A stretch of 64,000 nucleotides of DNA from UKL13-2 sp947085425. Lineage in GTDB: Bacteria; Pseudomonadota; Gammaproteobacteria; Burkholderiales; Usitatibacteraceae. Positions 34,583 through 44,157 of the stretch are shown one piece after another. The position numbers were made by a program, and so were the translations under genes. Below the pieces are notes generated by a model. The model was given only the letters and a program-made list of their open reading frames with translations. It made no database searches and was not told where the DNA came from. The first letter of the stretch is position 1. Each line of letters begins with the position of its first letter. The stretch covers positions 73,063-137,062 of the forward strand of contig CAMTWK010000002.1 in assembly GCA_947085425.1 (NCBI GenBank), given 5' to 3'.

Positions 34583-36874
34583 ATGCAATCGTCGTCGCGA
34601 GTCAAATTGAATCACCTACGGTTATCTGTCATCAGTCTCAGTATTGCCACCGCAATGGCGGGGCTATCTATCAATATCGTGTCTGCCCAAGATAGCAAAC
34701 CAGCTGAAAAGCCGGAGGCGGGCAAACTTGAAACCATTACCGTCACCGCAGAACGACGCTCGGAAAACATAAAAGACGTGCCGTCCTCGATCAGCGCAAT
34801 CAGCGGCGAAAAACTCGATGTGATCAATTCAGGCGGGCAGGACATCCGCATGTTGGCCGCCAGGGTGCCCAGCCTGAATATCGAGTCGTCGTTTGGCCGC
34901 GCCTTCCCGCGTTTTTATATTCGCGGACTCGGCAACGGTGATTTTGATATCAATGCATCACAACCGGTGTCGCTGGTGTATGACGACGTGGTGCAGGAAA
35001 ATCCAATTCTCAAAGGTTTCCCGATTTTTGACGTGGACCAGATCGAAGTGCTGCGTGGCCCCCAGGGCACGCTGTTTGGCCGCAATTCACCGGCCGGCGT
35101 GATCAAGTTTGAGTCCGCCAAGCCGCGCTTCAATAATGAGGGATATGCCAGTTTGGGAATGGGCACCTACAGCACGGTCAATCTTGAAGCCGCCTTAAAT
35201 GTGCCGATGAGCAAGGAATTTGCGGTACGTCTTTCGCTGCAATCCCAAAACCGTGACGACTGGGTCAAAAATACCAACACGCGCGGCCCGACCCGGGATT
35301 TGGAGGGATATCGCGACAATGCATTTCGATTGCAGGGTCTTTATAAACCCGATCGCAGCTTCGAGGCCCTGTTTAATGTCCACCACCGCGATTTAAACGG
35401 CTCGGCTCGATTGTTCCGTGCCAACATCATCCGCGCGGGTGGCAACGAATTGGTGGCCGGATTTGACCCGGAAAATATTTCCATTGATGGCGTCAATAAC
35501 CAAGACCTCAAATCAACCGGCGGCAGCGTTCGCATGAAATGGCACGCGGGTGGCATGACGCTCAATTCCATTACCGGCTATGAGACCGTGAAATCACTTT
35601 CACGGGGTGATATTGACGGCGGCTTTGGTGCGTTTTTTCTGCCGTCGAGCGGCCCGGGATTTATTCCATTTGACGCCGAATCTGCCGACGGCCTGCCAAA
35701 ACACAAACAGTTCACGCAGGAGTTCCGCCTCGAGTCGAGCGCCGGCAAAGGCACCAAATGGCTGGTTGGCGCGTATTATTTTAATGAAGATCTGAACATC
35801 GACAGCTTTAACTATTCCTCGCTGACGCCCGGCAATCCGCAAAACGGTTACGCCAACCAGTCACAATCAAACAAGGCCTACGCCTTGTTTGGATCGATCA
35901 ATTTTGACGTGACCGACGCCTTCGATATGCGCACCGGTGTTCGTTATACCAATGACAAAAAAGACTTCACGGCCAATCGCATCACACCGCCGCCCTTCTC
36001 GCCACCGTTTGTCGGCCGGCTGGCAACCAGCACGTCGGCATCGGATATGAGTTGGGATGTGTCCGGCACCTATAAAATCGACAAGGAAACCAATCTCTAC
36101 GCACGTGTCGCCAAAGGATTTCGCGCACCGTCGATTCAGGGCCGCCTGTTGTTTGGTGACACCCTGTCCGTGGCCAATTCAGAAAAAGTCACCTCGTTCG
36201 AAGCCGGTGTAAAAACCGATTTGTTCAACAAGCGCGCACGTTTGTCGGCCAACGTTTTCAGCTACACGGTCAAGGATCAACAATTGACGGCGGTGGGCGG
36301 TGCGGCCAACTTTAATCGCTTGGTCAACGCCGCAAAAACCGCGGGCAGTGGTGCCGAAATTGATTTCGAGGCCTATCTGGCCGACAACCTGCTGTTCACG
36401 CTGAGCGGCAGCATCAACGATACCGAAATCAAGGATGGCAACCTGCGCACGCAAGTGTGCGGCTCAGGCTGCACCGTAACCAACCGTGTGGTGGTGCCCG
36501 CCGCCGGATTCAGCTCGGCGATTGTGGCGATCAACGGCAACCCGCTGCCACAGGCACCAAAACACGTGGCGAACATGACCTTGCGCTACACAGTGCCGGT
36601 CGGCAACGGTGAATTTTTCATTTACACCGATTGGACCTATCGCAGCAAGATCAATTTTTTCCTTTACGAATCCAGGGAGTACACCGGCAAGGCGCTCACC
36701 GAAGGTGGTTTGCGCCTCGGCTACAAATGGGCCAATGGAAAATATGAGGCGGCGGTTTACGGTCGCAACATCACCAATCAGATTCGTGTGGTTGGTGGCA
36801 TCGACTTTAATAACCTGACTGGCTTTATTAACGACCCGCGTATTTGGGGTGCGCAGTTCAAGGCGAATTTCTGA
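34583..36874 (+). CDS. TonB-dependent outer-membrane receptor
   Basis: Protein of 763 aa. A signal peptide precedes a TonB-box-like LETITVTAERR segment (about residues 48-58), a plug domain (VPSSISAISGEKL to LRGPQGTLFGRNSPAGVIKF), then a 22-stranded beta-barrel ending in the outer-membrane signature WGAQFKANF with terminal Phe. ATG 34583 has CAGGAG upstream. Related receptors take up siderophores, haem or glycans. No Fur-like palindrome is visible in its own 286-bp upstream region, and no transport partner is adjacent, so the ligand is open. Confidence 0.93.
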   Translation: MQSSSRVKLNHLRLSVISLSIATAMAGLSINIVSAQDSKPAEKPEAGKLETITVTAERRSENIKDVPSSISAISGEKLDVINSGGQDIRMLAARVPSLNIESSFGRAFPRFYIRGLGNGDFDINASQPVSLVYDDVVQENPILKGFPIFDVDQIEVLRGPQGTLFGRNSPAGVIKFESAKPRFNNEGYASLGMGTYSTVNLEAALNVPMSKEFAVRLSLQSQNRDDWVKNTNTRGPTRDLEGYRDNAFRLQGLYKPDRSFEALFNVHHRDLNGSARLFRANIIRAGGNELVAGFDPENISIDGVNNQDLKSTGGSVRMKWHAGGMTLNSITGYETVKSLSRGDIDGGFGAFFLPSSGPGFIPFDAESADGLPKHKQFTQEFRLESSAGKGTKWLVGAYYFNEDLNIDSFNYSSLTPGNPQNGYANQSQSNKAYALFGSINFDVTDAFDMRTGVRYTNDKKDFTANRITPPPFSPPFVGRLATSTSASDMSWDVSGTYKIDKETNLYARVAKGFRAPSIQGRLLFGDTLSVANSEKVTSFEAGVKTDLFNKRARLSANVFSYTVKDQQLTAVGGAANFNRLVNAAKTAGSGAEIDFEAYLADNLLFTLSGSINDTEIKDGNLRTQVCGSGCTVTNRVVVPAAGFSSAIVAINGNPLPQAPKHVANMTLRYTVPVGNGEFFIYTDWTYRSKINFFLYESREYTGKALTEGGLRLGYKWANGKYEAAVYGRNITNQIRVVGGIDFNNLTGFINDPRIWGAQFKANF

Positions 36875-36896
36875 TTCGCGGTTGCGCAACAAAATC

Positions 36897-36929
36897 AAAC
36901 GGCCACACAGAAATGTGCGGCCGTTTTTT
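36897..36929 (+). terminator. Intrinsic terminator after the TonB receptor
   Basis: AAACGGCC and CACA pair with TGTG and GGCCGTTT around a GAAA tetraloop, with one A/C mismatch. TTTTTT follows. It begins 23 bp after the receptor stop. Confidence 0.85.
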
Positions 36930-36983
36930 ATTAAAAGTCGTTTGTGGGCGCGCGTTTTCGGGCATTAGTGCCGCAAACACCGC

Positions 36984-37400
36984 TTATACCGGATACTTTG
37001 CGCTCATATATTTGAGCGAGGCTTTCACCAATTTCTCCAGCACCTTCAAGTTGATGTCGGTGAGCGAATTAACATAGAGGCATGATTTGCCGGTCTTGTA
37101 TTTGCCCAGTGCCGCCATCAACTCCGGCTCGCTGTCGAAGCCATTCATGATGTAGAGCGTGAGATTTTGTTTGCGCGGCGAAAACCCGATGCGCGGCCAG
37201 TCACCTTCGCGACCGCTGGCATAGTGGTAGTGGTAGGTGCCAAAGCCGACAATCGACGTGCCCCACATTTGCGGCGGTGATTTTGTCATGCGCTGCATCA
37301 GCGCGATGATGGTTTCGCAATCCGCCTGCCTGGCCGGATCCACACTTTTGATGAATGCCGCGACACTGGCCTTGCTCGCCTTGGTTTTGGGTTCCGCCAT
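36984..37400 (-). CDS. DUF1801 domain protein
   Basis: Protein of 138 aa with the DUF1801 (YdhG-like) fold: VDPARQADCETIIALMQ, PQMWGTSIVGFGTYHYHY, WPRIGFSPRKQNLTLYIM and a conserved end with GKSCLYVNSLTDINLKVLEKLV. The family is widespread and its biochemical role is unknown. It has no signal peptide and is probably cytoplasmic. It stands alone on the minus strand. Confidence 0.88.
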   Translation of the reverse strand: MAEPKTKASKASVAAFIKSVDPARQADCETIIALMQRMTKSPPQMWGTSIVGFGTYHYHYASGREGDWPRIGFSPRKQNLTLYIMNGFDSEPELMAALGKYKTGKSCLYVNSLTDINLKVLEKLVKASLKYMSAKYPV

Positions 37401-37567
37401 TTTCGCCTCCTGAAATTTTGATATATGGATAAGAATAATTCACGCATACTACGCGGCGGTGTGCGGCATGTCACTGGTACCCGGTGGCCACATACGTTGG
37501 CATTGCGTGTTAACTCATAATCACATTTCAACTCCTCCCCCAATCCAAATTTATTTATCCATCCATC

Positions 37568-38020
37568 ATGTTTGAGTTTTCCCCCGAATCCGGACTCTGG
37601 GGCTTGTTTGCCTCGGCCTTTATTTCCGCCACGCTGCTGCCCGGCTCGTCCGAAGTGGTGCTCATCGGCCTGCTCGCCAAATACCCCGAGCTGCTGTGGA
37701 TCGCCATCGCGGTCGCCACCGTTGGCAACACCTGCGGCGGCGTCACCTCGTATTGGCTGGGTCGCCTGTTCCCCAACCGCGCCGAAGGCCGCGCGGTCGA
37801 GTGGCTGAAAAAATACGGCCTGTGGTCACTGCTGTTCAGTTGGGTGCCGCTGTTTGGTGATGCGCTGTGTGTGGCGGCGGGCTGGATGCGTTTTAACTTC
37901 TGGGCGTGTATGGCGTTATTTGCCGTCGGCAAATTGTTTCGCTATTTGCTGGTGGCCGGCGGGGCAACGTGGTTTTTTGCAACCGTGTGGCCGTGGGTGA
38001 AGGTGACTTTCGGATGGTGA
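37568..38020 (+). CDS. YqaA/DedA-like membrane protein
   Basis: Membrane protein of 150 aa with four predicted spans. The segments SAFISATLLPGSSEVVLIGLL and VGNTCGGVTSYWLGRLFP, followed by WVPLFGDALCVAAGWMRFNFW, are typical of the YqaA branch of the DedA/SNARE-associated family. Relatives support membrane-potential homeostasis or lipid flipping. The short length matches YqaA rather than full DedA. It is monocistronic between an opposing DUF1801 gene and a convergent dioxygenase gene. Confidence 0.88.
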   Translation: MFEFSPESGLWGLFASAFISATLLPGSSEVVLIGLLAKYPELLWIAIAVATVGNTCGGVTSYWLGRLFPNRAEGRAVEWLKKYGLWSLLFSWVPLFGDALCVAAGWMRFNFWACMALFAVGKLFRYLLVAGGATWFFATVWPWVKVTFGW

Positions 38021-38053
38021 ACCATTTCCCGGCGCAAGCGAGCCGCGCGAAAA

Positions 38054-38851
38054 TTACCAGAGGATCATGCTGGCTTTTTTATTGAGAATTCGCATTTCAA
38101 AAAAATCCGAACATGGACGTTCTGCCAAGCCGTAACAAACATGCAAGGGCAGCAGATGCTCTTCTCGCGGGTGGCAAAAGCGCGCACCCGGTGCACGGGT
38201 CCAATCGATAAGATTTTTTGCCCGCTGATGTTCATTCACATGCGGGTTTGAACAGGTATCCCGCAGCCAACGCTCAAACGACTCATTCATGCCCTTTGAT
38301 TCGCGGGTCTCTGGCGCAAAAAATGCCTGCATATTGTGAAATGAAAATCCCGAACCAATGACCAGCATGTCGTCATCCATCAAATCTTGAATTGACTGAC
38401 CCAGCCTTACGTGTTCCGCTGCATCCAAGGTGTTGACCAGCGACAACTGCACACACGGAATATCAGCCTGCGGATACATTATTTTTAGTGGCACAAACAG
38501 ACCATGATCAAATCCGCGTTTTGAATCAAGTTTGCTGACAATCCCCGCGGTTTTCAGCAAGTCGTTGATTCGAGAAGCGAGATTTGGCTCGCCCGTGCAC
38601 GGATATTGAATCTTGTATGCCTCGTCTGGAAATCCAAAATAATCATAGATGAGGGACGGCATGGCCGCAGCGGTGATGGTTGGCACGCCCTCTTCCCAAT
38701 GGGCACTCACCACCACAATGGCCGATGGTTTTTTTATCATTGTGGTTATTTTTTGCAAGCAGGCAACCATCTCCTGATGACCAGGGTCATCCAGCAATGG
38801 CATTGGCCCCCCGCCGTGAGACAGAAATAATATGCGTGCATTATTTTTCAT
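38054..38851 (-). CDS. 4,5-DOPA-extradiol dioxygenase-like enzyme (DODA/LigB family)
   Basis: Protein of 265 aa of the class III extradiol dioxygenase family, like E. coli YgiD. Likely Fe or Zn ligands are the His in FLSHGGGPMPL, the His in VVVSAHWEEG and the His in FDHGLFVPLKIMYP. GSGFSFHNMQAFF and HPREEHLLPLHVC are also family marks. The start is ATG 38851; a TTG codon directly upstream is ignored. It may open aromatic rings or belong to the uncharacterised YgiD group. No aromatic catabolic operon is adjacent. Confidence 0.88.
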   Translation of the reverse strand: MKNNARILFLSHGGGPMPLLDDPGHQEMVACLQKITTMIKKPSAIVVVSAHWEEGVPTITAAAMPSLIYDYFGFPDEAYKIQYPCTGEPNLASRINDLLKTAGIVSKLDSKRGFDHGLFVPLKIMYPQADIPCVQLSLVNTLDAAEHVRLGQSIQDLMDDDMLVIGSGFSFHNMQAFFAPETRESKGMNESFERWLRDTCSNPHVNEHQRAKNLIDWTRAPGARFCHPREEHLLPLHVCYGLAERPCSDFFEMRILNKKASMILW

Positions 38852-38890
38852 CAATGCACTTCAGTTTTTGTGGGCGATTTGCGATCGTTG

Positions 38891-40483
38891 TTATTTGATC
38901 ACCACCCAAGGCACCTCCAGCCAATTGTCCGCCCGGTGCACAACGCTCACATTCGCGCGCATCGCCCATGGGATGATCTGCAAATGCAGTGGCAGGTGGT
39001 AGATGTTGTCGTTTTGGATTTTGAACGCTTCGATGATCATTGCGTGGCGTTTTTTGCTGTCGATCTCACCTTTTAGCTGTTGCACCAGCGCGTCGAATTT
39101 TTTGTCGGAGACCTGCCCCCAGTTGTAATCACCGTCGCCTTTGTCGTTGCGGCTGTGCATGACCGGTTGCAGTGTGAATATCGGGTCGAAGGTTGAGCCG
39201 CCCCAGCCGAGCATGTAAAAACTGGTGTCGAGTTTTTGCACCTTGGAGAAATAGGTGGATACCGGCATGGCGTTCACGCGCACACGAATATTGATCTTGG
39301 CGAGCATACCGGCCACCGCGACACAAATCCGCTCGTCCGCCAGGTAGCGGTTGTTGGGGCAATCGAGGGTGATGTCAAAGCCGTTTGCGTAGCCGGCTTC
39401 ACGCATGAGTTTGCCGGCGGCGTTGACATCGAACGGCAGACGCGCGGTGAGCTCTGCGGGCAGCCCGGCCGCGGCCGGGTTGGGGTGGGTGACACCGATC
39501 GGCGTGGACAGTCCGCGCATGGCCGTGCGTTTGATGGCCTCAATGTCAATCGCCTGATACATTGCCTGGCGCACACGTTTGTCCTTGAACGGATTTTTGC
39601 CTTTCACGTTGCTGTAAAGCAATTCGTCGCGCGCCTGGTCCATGCCAAAAAAGATGACGCGGTTTTCAATTCCTTCGATAACCTTGAGTTGTTTGTTGCG
39701 TTTGAACTGCTCTAGGTTCTGTACTGCGGGGTCGAGCACAAAATCGAGTTCGCCGGAGACCAAAGCCGACATGCGTGTCGCCTCGGAGGTGATCGGTGTA
39801 TAGATGACCTCGGTGACATTGCCCTCGAATTTTTTGTCGGCGATGCCCCACCAGTGTGGATTTTTCTTCAGCACGGTTTTGATTTCCGGCGCACGGAAAA
39901 CCAGCATGAATGGCCCGGTGCCATTGGCGTTGCGGGCGGCAAAAGTTTCTTCGCGGGCGGTGTAATCCTGCACCTTTTCAACCTTGTTGGCTACTGCCCA
40001 CTCGCGGCTCATGATGAACATATTCACCAGCATCTCGAGCGTGACCGGGTTTGGCACAGCGGTCACCAGCTCGATGCGATGTGTATCAATCTTGCGCGGC
40101 TTGCCGATCGCATTGGCATAAACACGAAAATTCGAAGTCGGCTGCTGCATGCGCAGGATGGACCACACCACGTCGTCGGCCGTCAGCGGTTTGCCGTCGT
40201 GGAATTTGACGTTTTTGCGTATGTCAAAAACCCACGTGGTTGGATTGGGCTGGTGCCAGCCGGTCGCCAGCCGTGGCACGATTTCCATTTTCTTGCCACG
40301 CTCAACCAGGCCTTCGTAGATCTGCCCGTTGATGTTGTTGTTGACGCCGGCATTTTGCGAATGCGGGTCGGCTGTTTGCATATCGCCGGCGCTCGACCAG
40401 CGCAAGGTTTTGGCTTGCACCGGAGACAGTGACAACAATACAAATATTCCAGCGGCAAGCAGGGCAACAAAGTTGGTTTTCAT
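38891..40483 (-). CDS. Peptide-type ABC transporter solute-binding protein (family 5)
   Basis: Exported SBP_bac_5 protein of 530 aa. A signal peptide (LLAAGIFVLLSLSPVQAKT) is followed by LRWSSAGDMQTADPHSQN, IYEGLVERGKKMEIVPRLATGW, and KNVKFHDGKPLTADDVVWSI, all typical of DppA/OppA-type proteins. LLYSNVKGKNPFKDKRVRQAM is nearly the same in the two other binding proteins at 49396-51003 and 51132-52778. No permease gene is attached here, so it may serve the transporter at 52794-56757. It is divergent from the M61 peptidase gene. Confidence 0.93.
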   Translation of the reverse strand: MKTNFVALLAAGIFVLLSLSPVQAKTLRWSSAGDMQTADPHSQNAGVNNNINGQIYEGLVERGKKMEIVPRLATGWHQPNPTTWVFDIRKNVKFHDGKPLTADDVVWSILRMQQPTSNFRVYANAIGKPRKIDTHRIELVTAVPNPVTLEMLVNMFIMSREWAVANKVEKVQDYTAREETFAARNANGTGPFMLVFRAPEIKTVLKKNPHWWGIADKKFEGNVTEVIYTPITSEATRMSALVSGELDFVLDPAVQNLEQFKRNKQLKVIEGIENRVIFFGMDQARDELLYSNVKGKNPFKDKRVRQAMYQAIDIEAIKRTAMRGLSTPIGVTHPNPAAAGLPAELTARLPFDVNAAGKLMREAGYANGFDITLDCPNNRYLADERICVAVAGMLAKINIRVRVNAMPVSTYFSKVQKLDTSFYMLGWGGSTFDPIFTLQPVMHSRNDKGDGDYNWGQVSDKKFDALVQQLKGEIDSKKRHAMIIEAFKIQNDNIYHLPLHLQIIPWAMRANVSVVHRADNWLEVPWVVIK

Positions 40484-40611
40484 TTACATTTCCAGTCAGG
40501 GCAACAGGGGACATCCGTCTTAAAAACAGTTTGCAATTTACTTCAGTATTTTCTCATGCTACCGTAAACTCTTTCTTTTTCCCCGCGCCGTCGCCCGATA
40601 TCGAGCCAAAC

Positions 40612-42453
40612 TTGATCCGTTACACCATCCTCCCCAAACACCCTGCCGCGCACATTTACGAAGTGACGGTCACGGTTGAAAATCCCGCCGCCGACGGCCA
40701 GCGGTTTATGTTGCCGGTGTGGATACCGGGCAGCTACATGATTCGCGAGTTTGCGCGGCACATTGTGTCAATACATGCCTTTGCAAAGGGCGCGCCGGTT
40801 ACGTGCACCAAGACCGACAAAAGCAGTTGGCAATGTGCGCCCTGTGCGGGGCCGTTAACGGTCATCTATGAGGTGTACGCTTGGGATCTGTCGGTGCGTG
40901 CCGCCCATCTCGACGACAGCCATGGTTTTTTCAATGGCACCAGTGTGTTTTTGCTCGCCGAGGGATTCCGCGAGGAGGCGTGTGAAGTCGAGATCAAACG
41001 TCCGATTGGCGGGCAATATGCCAAATGGCAGATCGCCAGCGCACTTTCAGCCAAAAGTGGCGCAAACGGCAAGCCAGTAAAGGACTTTGGCTTTTTTGTC
41101 GCAAACAACTACGACGAGTTGATTGATCATCCGGTGGAAATGGGTACGTTTATCCACGCCAGCTTTGAGGCCTGCGGCATTCCCCATCACATTGCCATTA
41201 CCGGCCGGCATCGCACCGACATGGCACGGCTGTGCACCGATTTTAAGAAATTCTGTGAAGCGCAAATTCGTTTGTTCGAGCCGGAGACCGCACAAGCACC
41301 CATGGCGGCATACTGGTTTTTGATCATGGTGGTGGGTGATGGTTTTGGCGGACTTGAACATCGTGCGTCCACAGCATTGCTGGTCAGTCGTGATGATTTG
41401 CCGGTGCTGTCAAATTCGACCACGGACGCGCCGGCATCCGCCGGGGCGTCCCAACCGGCGGCAGGCTATCGCAAATTATTGTCGTTGGCCTCGCACGAAT
41501 ATTTTCATGCTTGGAACGTCAAACGGATTTTGCCCGCCGCCTTTGTGCCTTACGATTTTGCCAAGGAAAGTTATACCCGCCAGTTGTGGTTTTTTGAAGG
41601 CATTACCGACTACTACGACGACCTGATGTTGGTGCGTTCCGGCATCATCACGCCGCTCGAATATTTGGAAATTGATGCTGAAAATATCGGCCGGGTATTG
41701 TCGCAGGCCGGGCGCACCAAACAAAGTGTCGCCGAATCGTCGTTTGACGCGTGGACAAAATATTATCGTCAAGACGAAAACGCGGTAAACAGCATTGTCA
41801 GTTATTACCAAAAAGGCGCCATGATTGGCTTGGCGCTCGACTTGATGATTCGTGACCATAGCGCCGGCAAAAAGTCGCTCGACGATGTTATGCGCGCACT
41901 GTGGAACCGTTTTGCCAAACCAGGCCGCGGCGTGCCCGAGGGTGAAATCGAAAAAATTGCCACCGAAATGGCCGGCACCGACCTGTCGGCGTTTTTTGCC
42001 GAAGCCGTTTATGGCACCACCGATCTCGATCTTGCGCCACTATTTGCAACGGTCGGCGTAACCTTGTCGTGGCGACCGGCGGTGGGCACACCAGCCGCAT
42101 CGTCACCGCCGGCATCAATCGGCGCAAAAATCGGCGCGGACAGCAATGGTGATGCCAAGCTGATACAGGTATTTGCTGGTGGTGCGGCATTGGCGGCGGG
42201 TCTGTCTGCGGGCGATACCATTATTGCGTTCGATGGTCTGCGGGTCAACGCGGCCAACCTCGAGCGCCGCATTAAATCGTACGAGGTTGGCAGTGAATTG
42301 GCCGTGGTGGCATTTCGCCGTGATGAACTATTGACGGCCACCCTTCGCCTACAGGTGCAGACCAATCAAACCTGTGTCTTAACCCTGAACGACACCCCGG
42401 CTGTGGCCAAGACCAAACGCAACGCGTGGCTGCAGCCAACCATCAACTCTTGA
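40612..42453 (+). CDS. M61 family metallopeptidase with PDZ domain
   Basis: Glycyl-aminopeptidase-like protein of 613 aa. An N-terminal beta domain (YTILPKHPAAHIYEVTVTV, MLPVWIPGSYMIREFARHI) precedes a zinc peptidase core with SHEYFHAWNVKRI and the downstream Glu in WFFEGITDYYDDL. A PDZ domain near the C-terminus has GGAALAAGLSAGDTIIAFDGLRV. Homology begins at IRYTI, so I set the start at the TTG at 40612, with GAG upstream. The frame is open to a GTG at 40429, but that start would lie inside the divergent binding-protein gene; TTG 40531 is another option. No signal peptide is evident from this start, so it is probably cytoplasmic. Confidence 0.85.
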   Translation: MIRYTILPKHPAAHIYEVTVTVENPAADGQRFMLPVWIPGSYMIREFARHIVSIHAFAKGAPVTCTKTDKSSWQCAPCAGPLTVIYEVYAWDLSVRAAHLDDSHGFFNGTSVFLLAEGFREEACEVEIKRPIGGQYAKWQIASALSAKSGANGKPVKDFGFFVANNYDELIDHPVEMGTFIHASFEACGIPHHIAITGRHRTDMARLCTDFKKFCEAQIRLFEPETAQAPMAAYWFLIMVVGDGFGGLEHRASTALLVSRDDLPVLSNSTTDAPASAGASQPAAGYRKLLSLASHEYFHAWNVKRILPAAFVPYDFAKESYTRQLWFFEGITDYYDDLMLVRSGIITPLEYLEIDAENIGRVLSQAGRTKQSVAESSFDAWTKYYRQDENAVNSIVSYYQKGAMIGLALDLMIRDHSAGKKSLDDVMRALWNRFAKPGRGVPEGEIEKIATEMAGTDLSAFFAEAVYGTTDLDLAPLFATVGVTLSWRPAVGTPAASSPPASIGAKIGADSNGDAKLIQVFAGGAALAAGLSAGDTIIAFDGLRVNAANLERRIKSYEVGSELAVVAFRRDELLTATLRLQVQTNQTCVLTLNDTPAVAKTKRNAWLQPTINS

Positions 42454-42463
42454 AAGCAATTGT

Positions 42464-43951
42464 ATGAACGCCGCCCAGCTTATAAAACTCAACATCAATT
42501 TACAAGACGCGACCTTGTTCAAAACACAATGTTTTGTCGATGGGGTGTGGGGCAACGCCGCGTCAAAAAAAACCTTTAACGTCGACAACCCGGCCAACGG
42601 CACCGTCATCGCCAGCGTCACCAACTGTGATGCAACGTACACGCGTGACGCCATCGACGCCGCCAATCGCGCGTTGCCGGCATGGCGTGCACTGACACCA
42701 AAAGCGCGTGCCGTTATTTTGCGCAAATGGTACGAGTTGATCATGGCCAATGCCGATGATCTCGCACAAATTCTCACCGCCGAACAAGGCAAGCCCCTCG
42801 CCGAAGCAAAAGGCGAGGTGCTGTACGGCGCATCGTTCATCGAATGGTTCGCCGAAGAGGGCAAACGAGTTTACGGAGATGTCATTCCGGCCACCTTGCC
42901 CGACAAACGTTTGATCGTATTAAAACAAGCCATCGGCGTGACCGCCGCCATTACCCCTTGGAATTTTCCGAACGCAATGATCACCCGCAAAGCCGCACCT
43001 GCGTTGGCGGCGGGCTGCACCATGGTGCTCAAACCGGCCGAACAAACACCACTATCCGCACTCGCATTGGCCGAGCTCGCCCACCGCGCCGGTATGCCAG
43101 CCGGGGTATTCAATGTGGTGACCGGTGACGCCGCTGCGGCGCCAGCCATCGGTGGCGAGTTGTGTGCAAATCCGGTTGTGCGCAAGTTATCGTTTACCGG
43201 TTCAACCGAGGTCGGCCGGATTTTAATGCGCCAGTGTGCGCCGACCATCAAAAAACTCTCACTTGAGCTGGGCGGCAACGCGCCGTTTATTGTCTTTGAC
43301 GACGCCGATTTGGATGCCGCCGCCGATGCATTGATGATGTGCAAATTCCGCAATGCCGGTCAGACCTGTGTCACCGCCAATCGTATTTATGTGCAAACCG
43401 CCGTGTACGATGCCTTCGCTGACAAAATCAAAACCAGAATGGCCACTCTCAACGTCGGTGTTGGCACGGAAGCGGGCATCAATGTCGGCCCGTTAATTGA
43501 CGAGCAGGCAATCGCCAAGGTTGAGGAGCACGTTGCCGACGCGATCGCACAAGGCGCGACCCTGGTGGCGGGCGGTAAAAAACATGCCCTCGGCGGTCGT
43601 TTTTACATGCCGACGCTGCTTGCCAACGTGCCGGTTGCGGCGAAAGTTTCCTGCGTGGAAACGTTTGGTCCGGTGGCACCACTCATCAAGTTCACCAGCG
43701 ACGACGAAGCCGTGCGTCTGGCCAACGACAGCGAATTTGGCCTGGCCGCTTACTTTTTTGCGCGGGACATATCACGTGTGTTCAAAGTCGCCGAGGCACT
43801 CGAAAGTGGCATGGTCGGCATCAATACCGGCATTCTTTCCAACGAAGTCGCGCCGTTTGGCGGCATCAAACAATCCGGCCTCGGTCGTGAAGGCTCAAAG
43901 TATGGCATCGAGGATTATGTTGAGATCAAGTATTTGTGTTTGAGCGTTTAA
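42464..43951 (+). CDS. gabD: Succinate-semialdehyde dehydrogenase
   Basis: Aldehyde dehydrogenase of 495 aa that oxidises succinate semialdehyde to succinate with NAD(P). The catalytic C302 in NAGQTCVTANR and the general base E268 in LELGGNAPFIVF are present. ITPWNFPNAMITRKAAPALAAGC and FTGSTEVGRILM (NAD-binding) match GabD. It starts 11 bp after the M61 stop, so the two form a transcription unit that may continue into ggt. No GABA transaminase is nearby; a different semialdehyde substrate is possible. Confidence 0.92.
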   Translation: MNAAQLIKLNINLQDATLFKTQCFVDGVWGNAASKKTFNVDNPANGTVIASVTNCDATYTRDAIDAANRALPAWRALTPKARAVILRKWYELIMANADDLAQILTAEQGKPLAEAKGEVLYGASFIEWFAEEGKRVYGDVIPATLPDKRLIVLKQAIGVTAAITPWNFPNAMITRKAAPALAAGCTMVLKPAEQTPLSALALAELAHRAGMPAGVFNVVTGDAAAAPAIGGELCANPVVRKLSFTGSTEVGRILMRQCAPTIKKLSLELGGNAPFIVFDDADLDAAADALMMCKFRNAGQTCVTANRIYVQTAVYDAFADKIKTRMATLNVGVGTEAGINVGPLIDEQAIAKVEEHVADAIAQGATLVAGGKKHALGGRFYMPTLLANVPVAAKVSCVETFGPVAPLIKFTSDDEAVRLANDSEFGLAAYFFARDISRVFKVAEALESGMVGINTGILSNEVAPFGGIKQSGLGREGSKYGIEDYVEIKYLCLSV

Positions 43952-43960
43952 AAAAATTTG

Positions 43961-44157
43961 CAGCCACAGATGAACACAGATACAAACAGATAGTGGTTTC
44001 CATGTTTTTATTGCAGAATCATTTCTCAGTGGACTTCCTCAAGGAAAACATCTTGAAATCGGGCGCGGATAAAGGACTTTTGTTTTCAAAAAACAGAATG
44101 CCCCAATGTTCGCCAAATTACGGTTTTTTTCTGTATTTATCCGTGTTCATCTGCGCT
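43961..44157. repeat. CACAGATGAACACAGAT-type inverted repeat overlapping the ggt 5' end
   Basis: The left arm CAGCCACAGATGAACACAGA (43961-43980) is imperfectly inverted at the right arm TATCCGTGTTCATCTGCG (about 44139-44156). This core is a very common dispersed motif in bacterial and environmental genomes. The right arm lies inside the ggt reading frame and encodes part of the hydrophobic signal segment. The space between the arms holds no separate gene. Confidence 0.7.
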
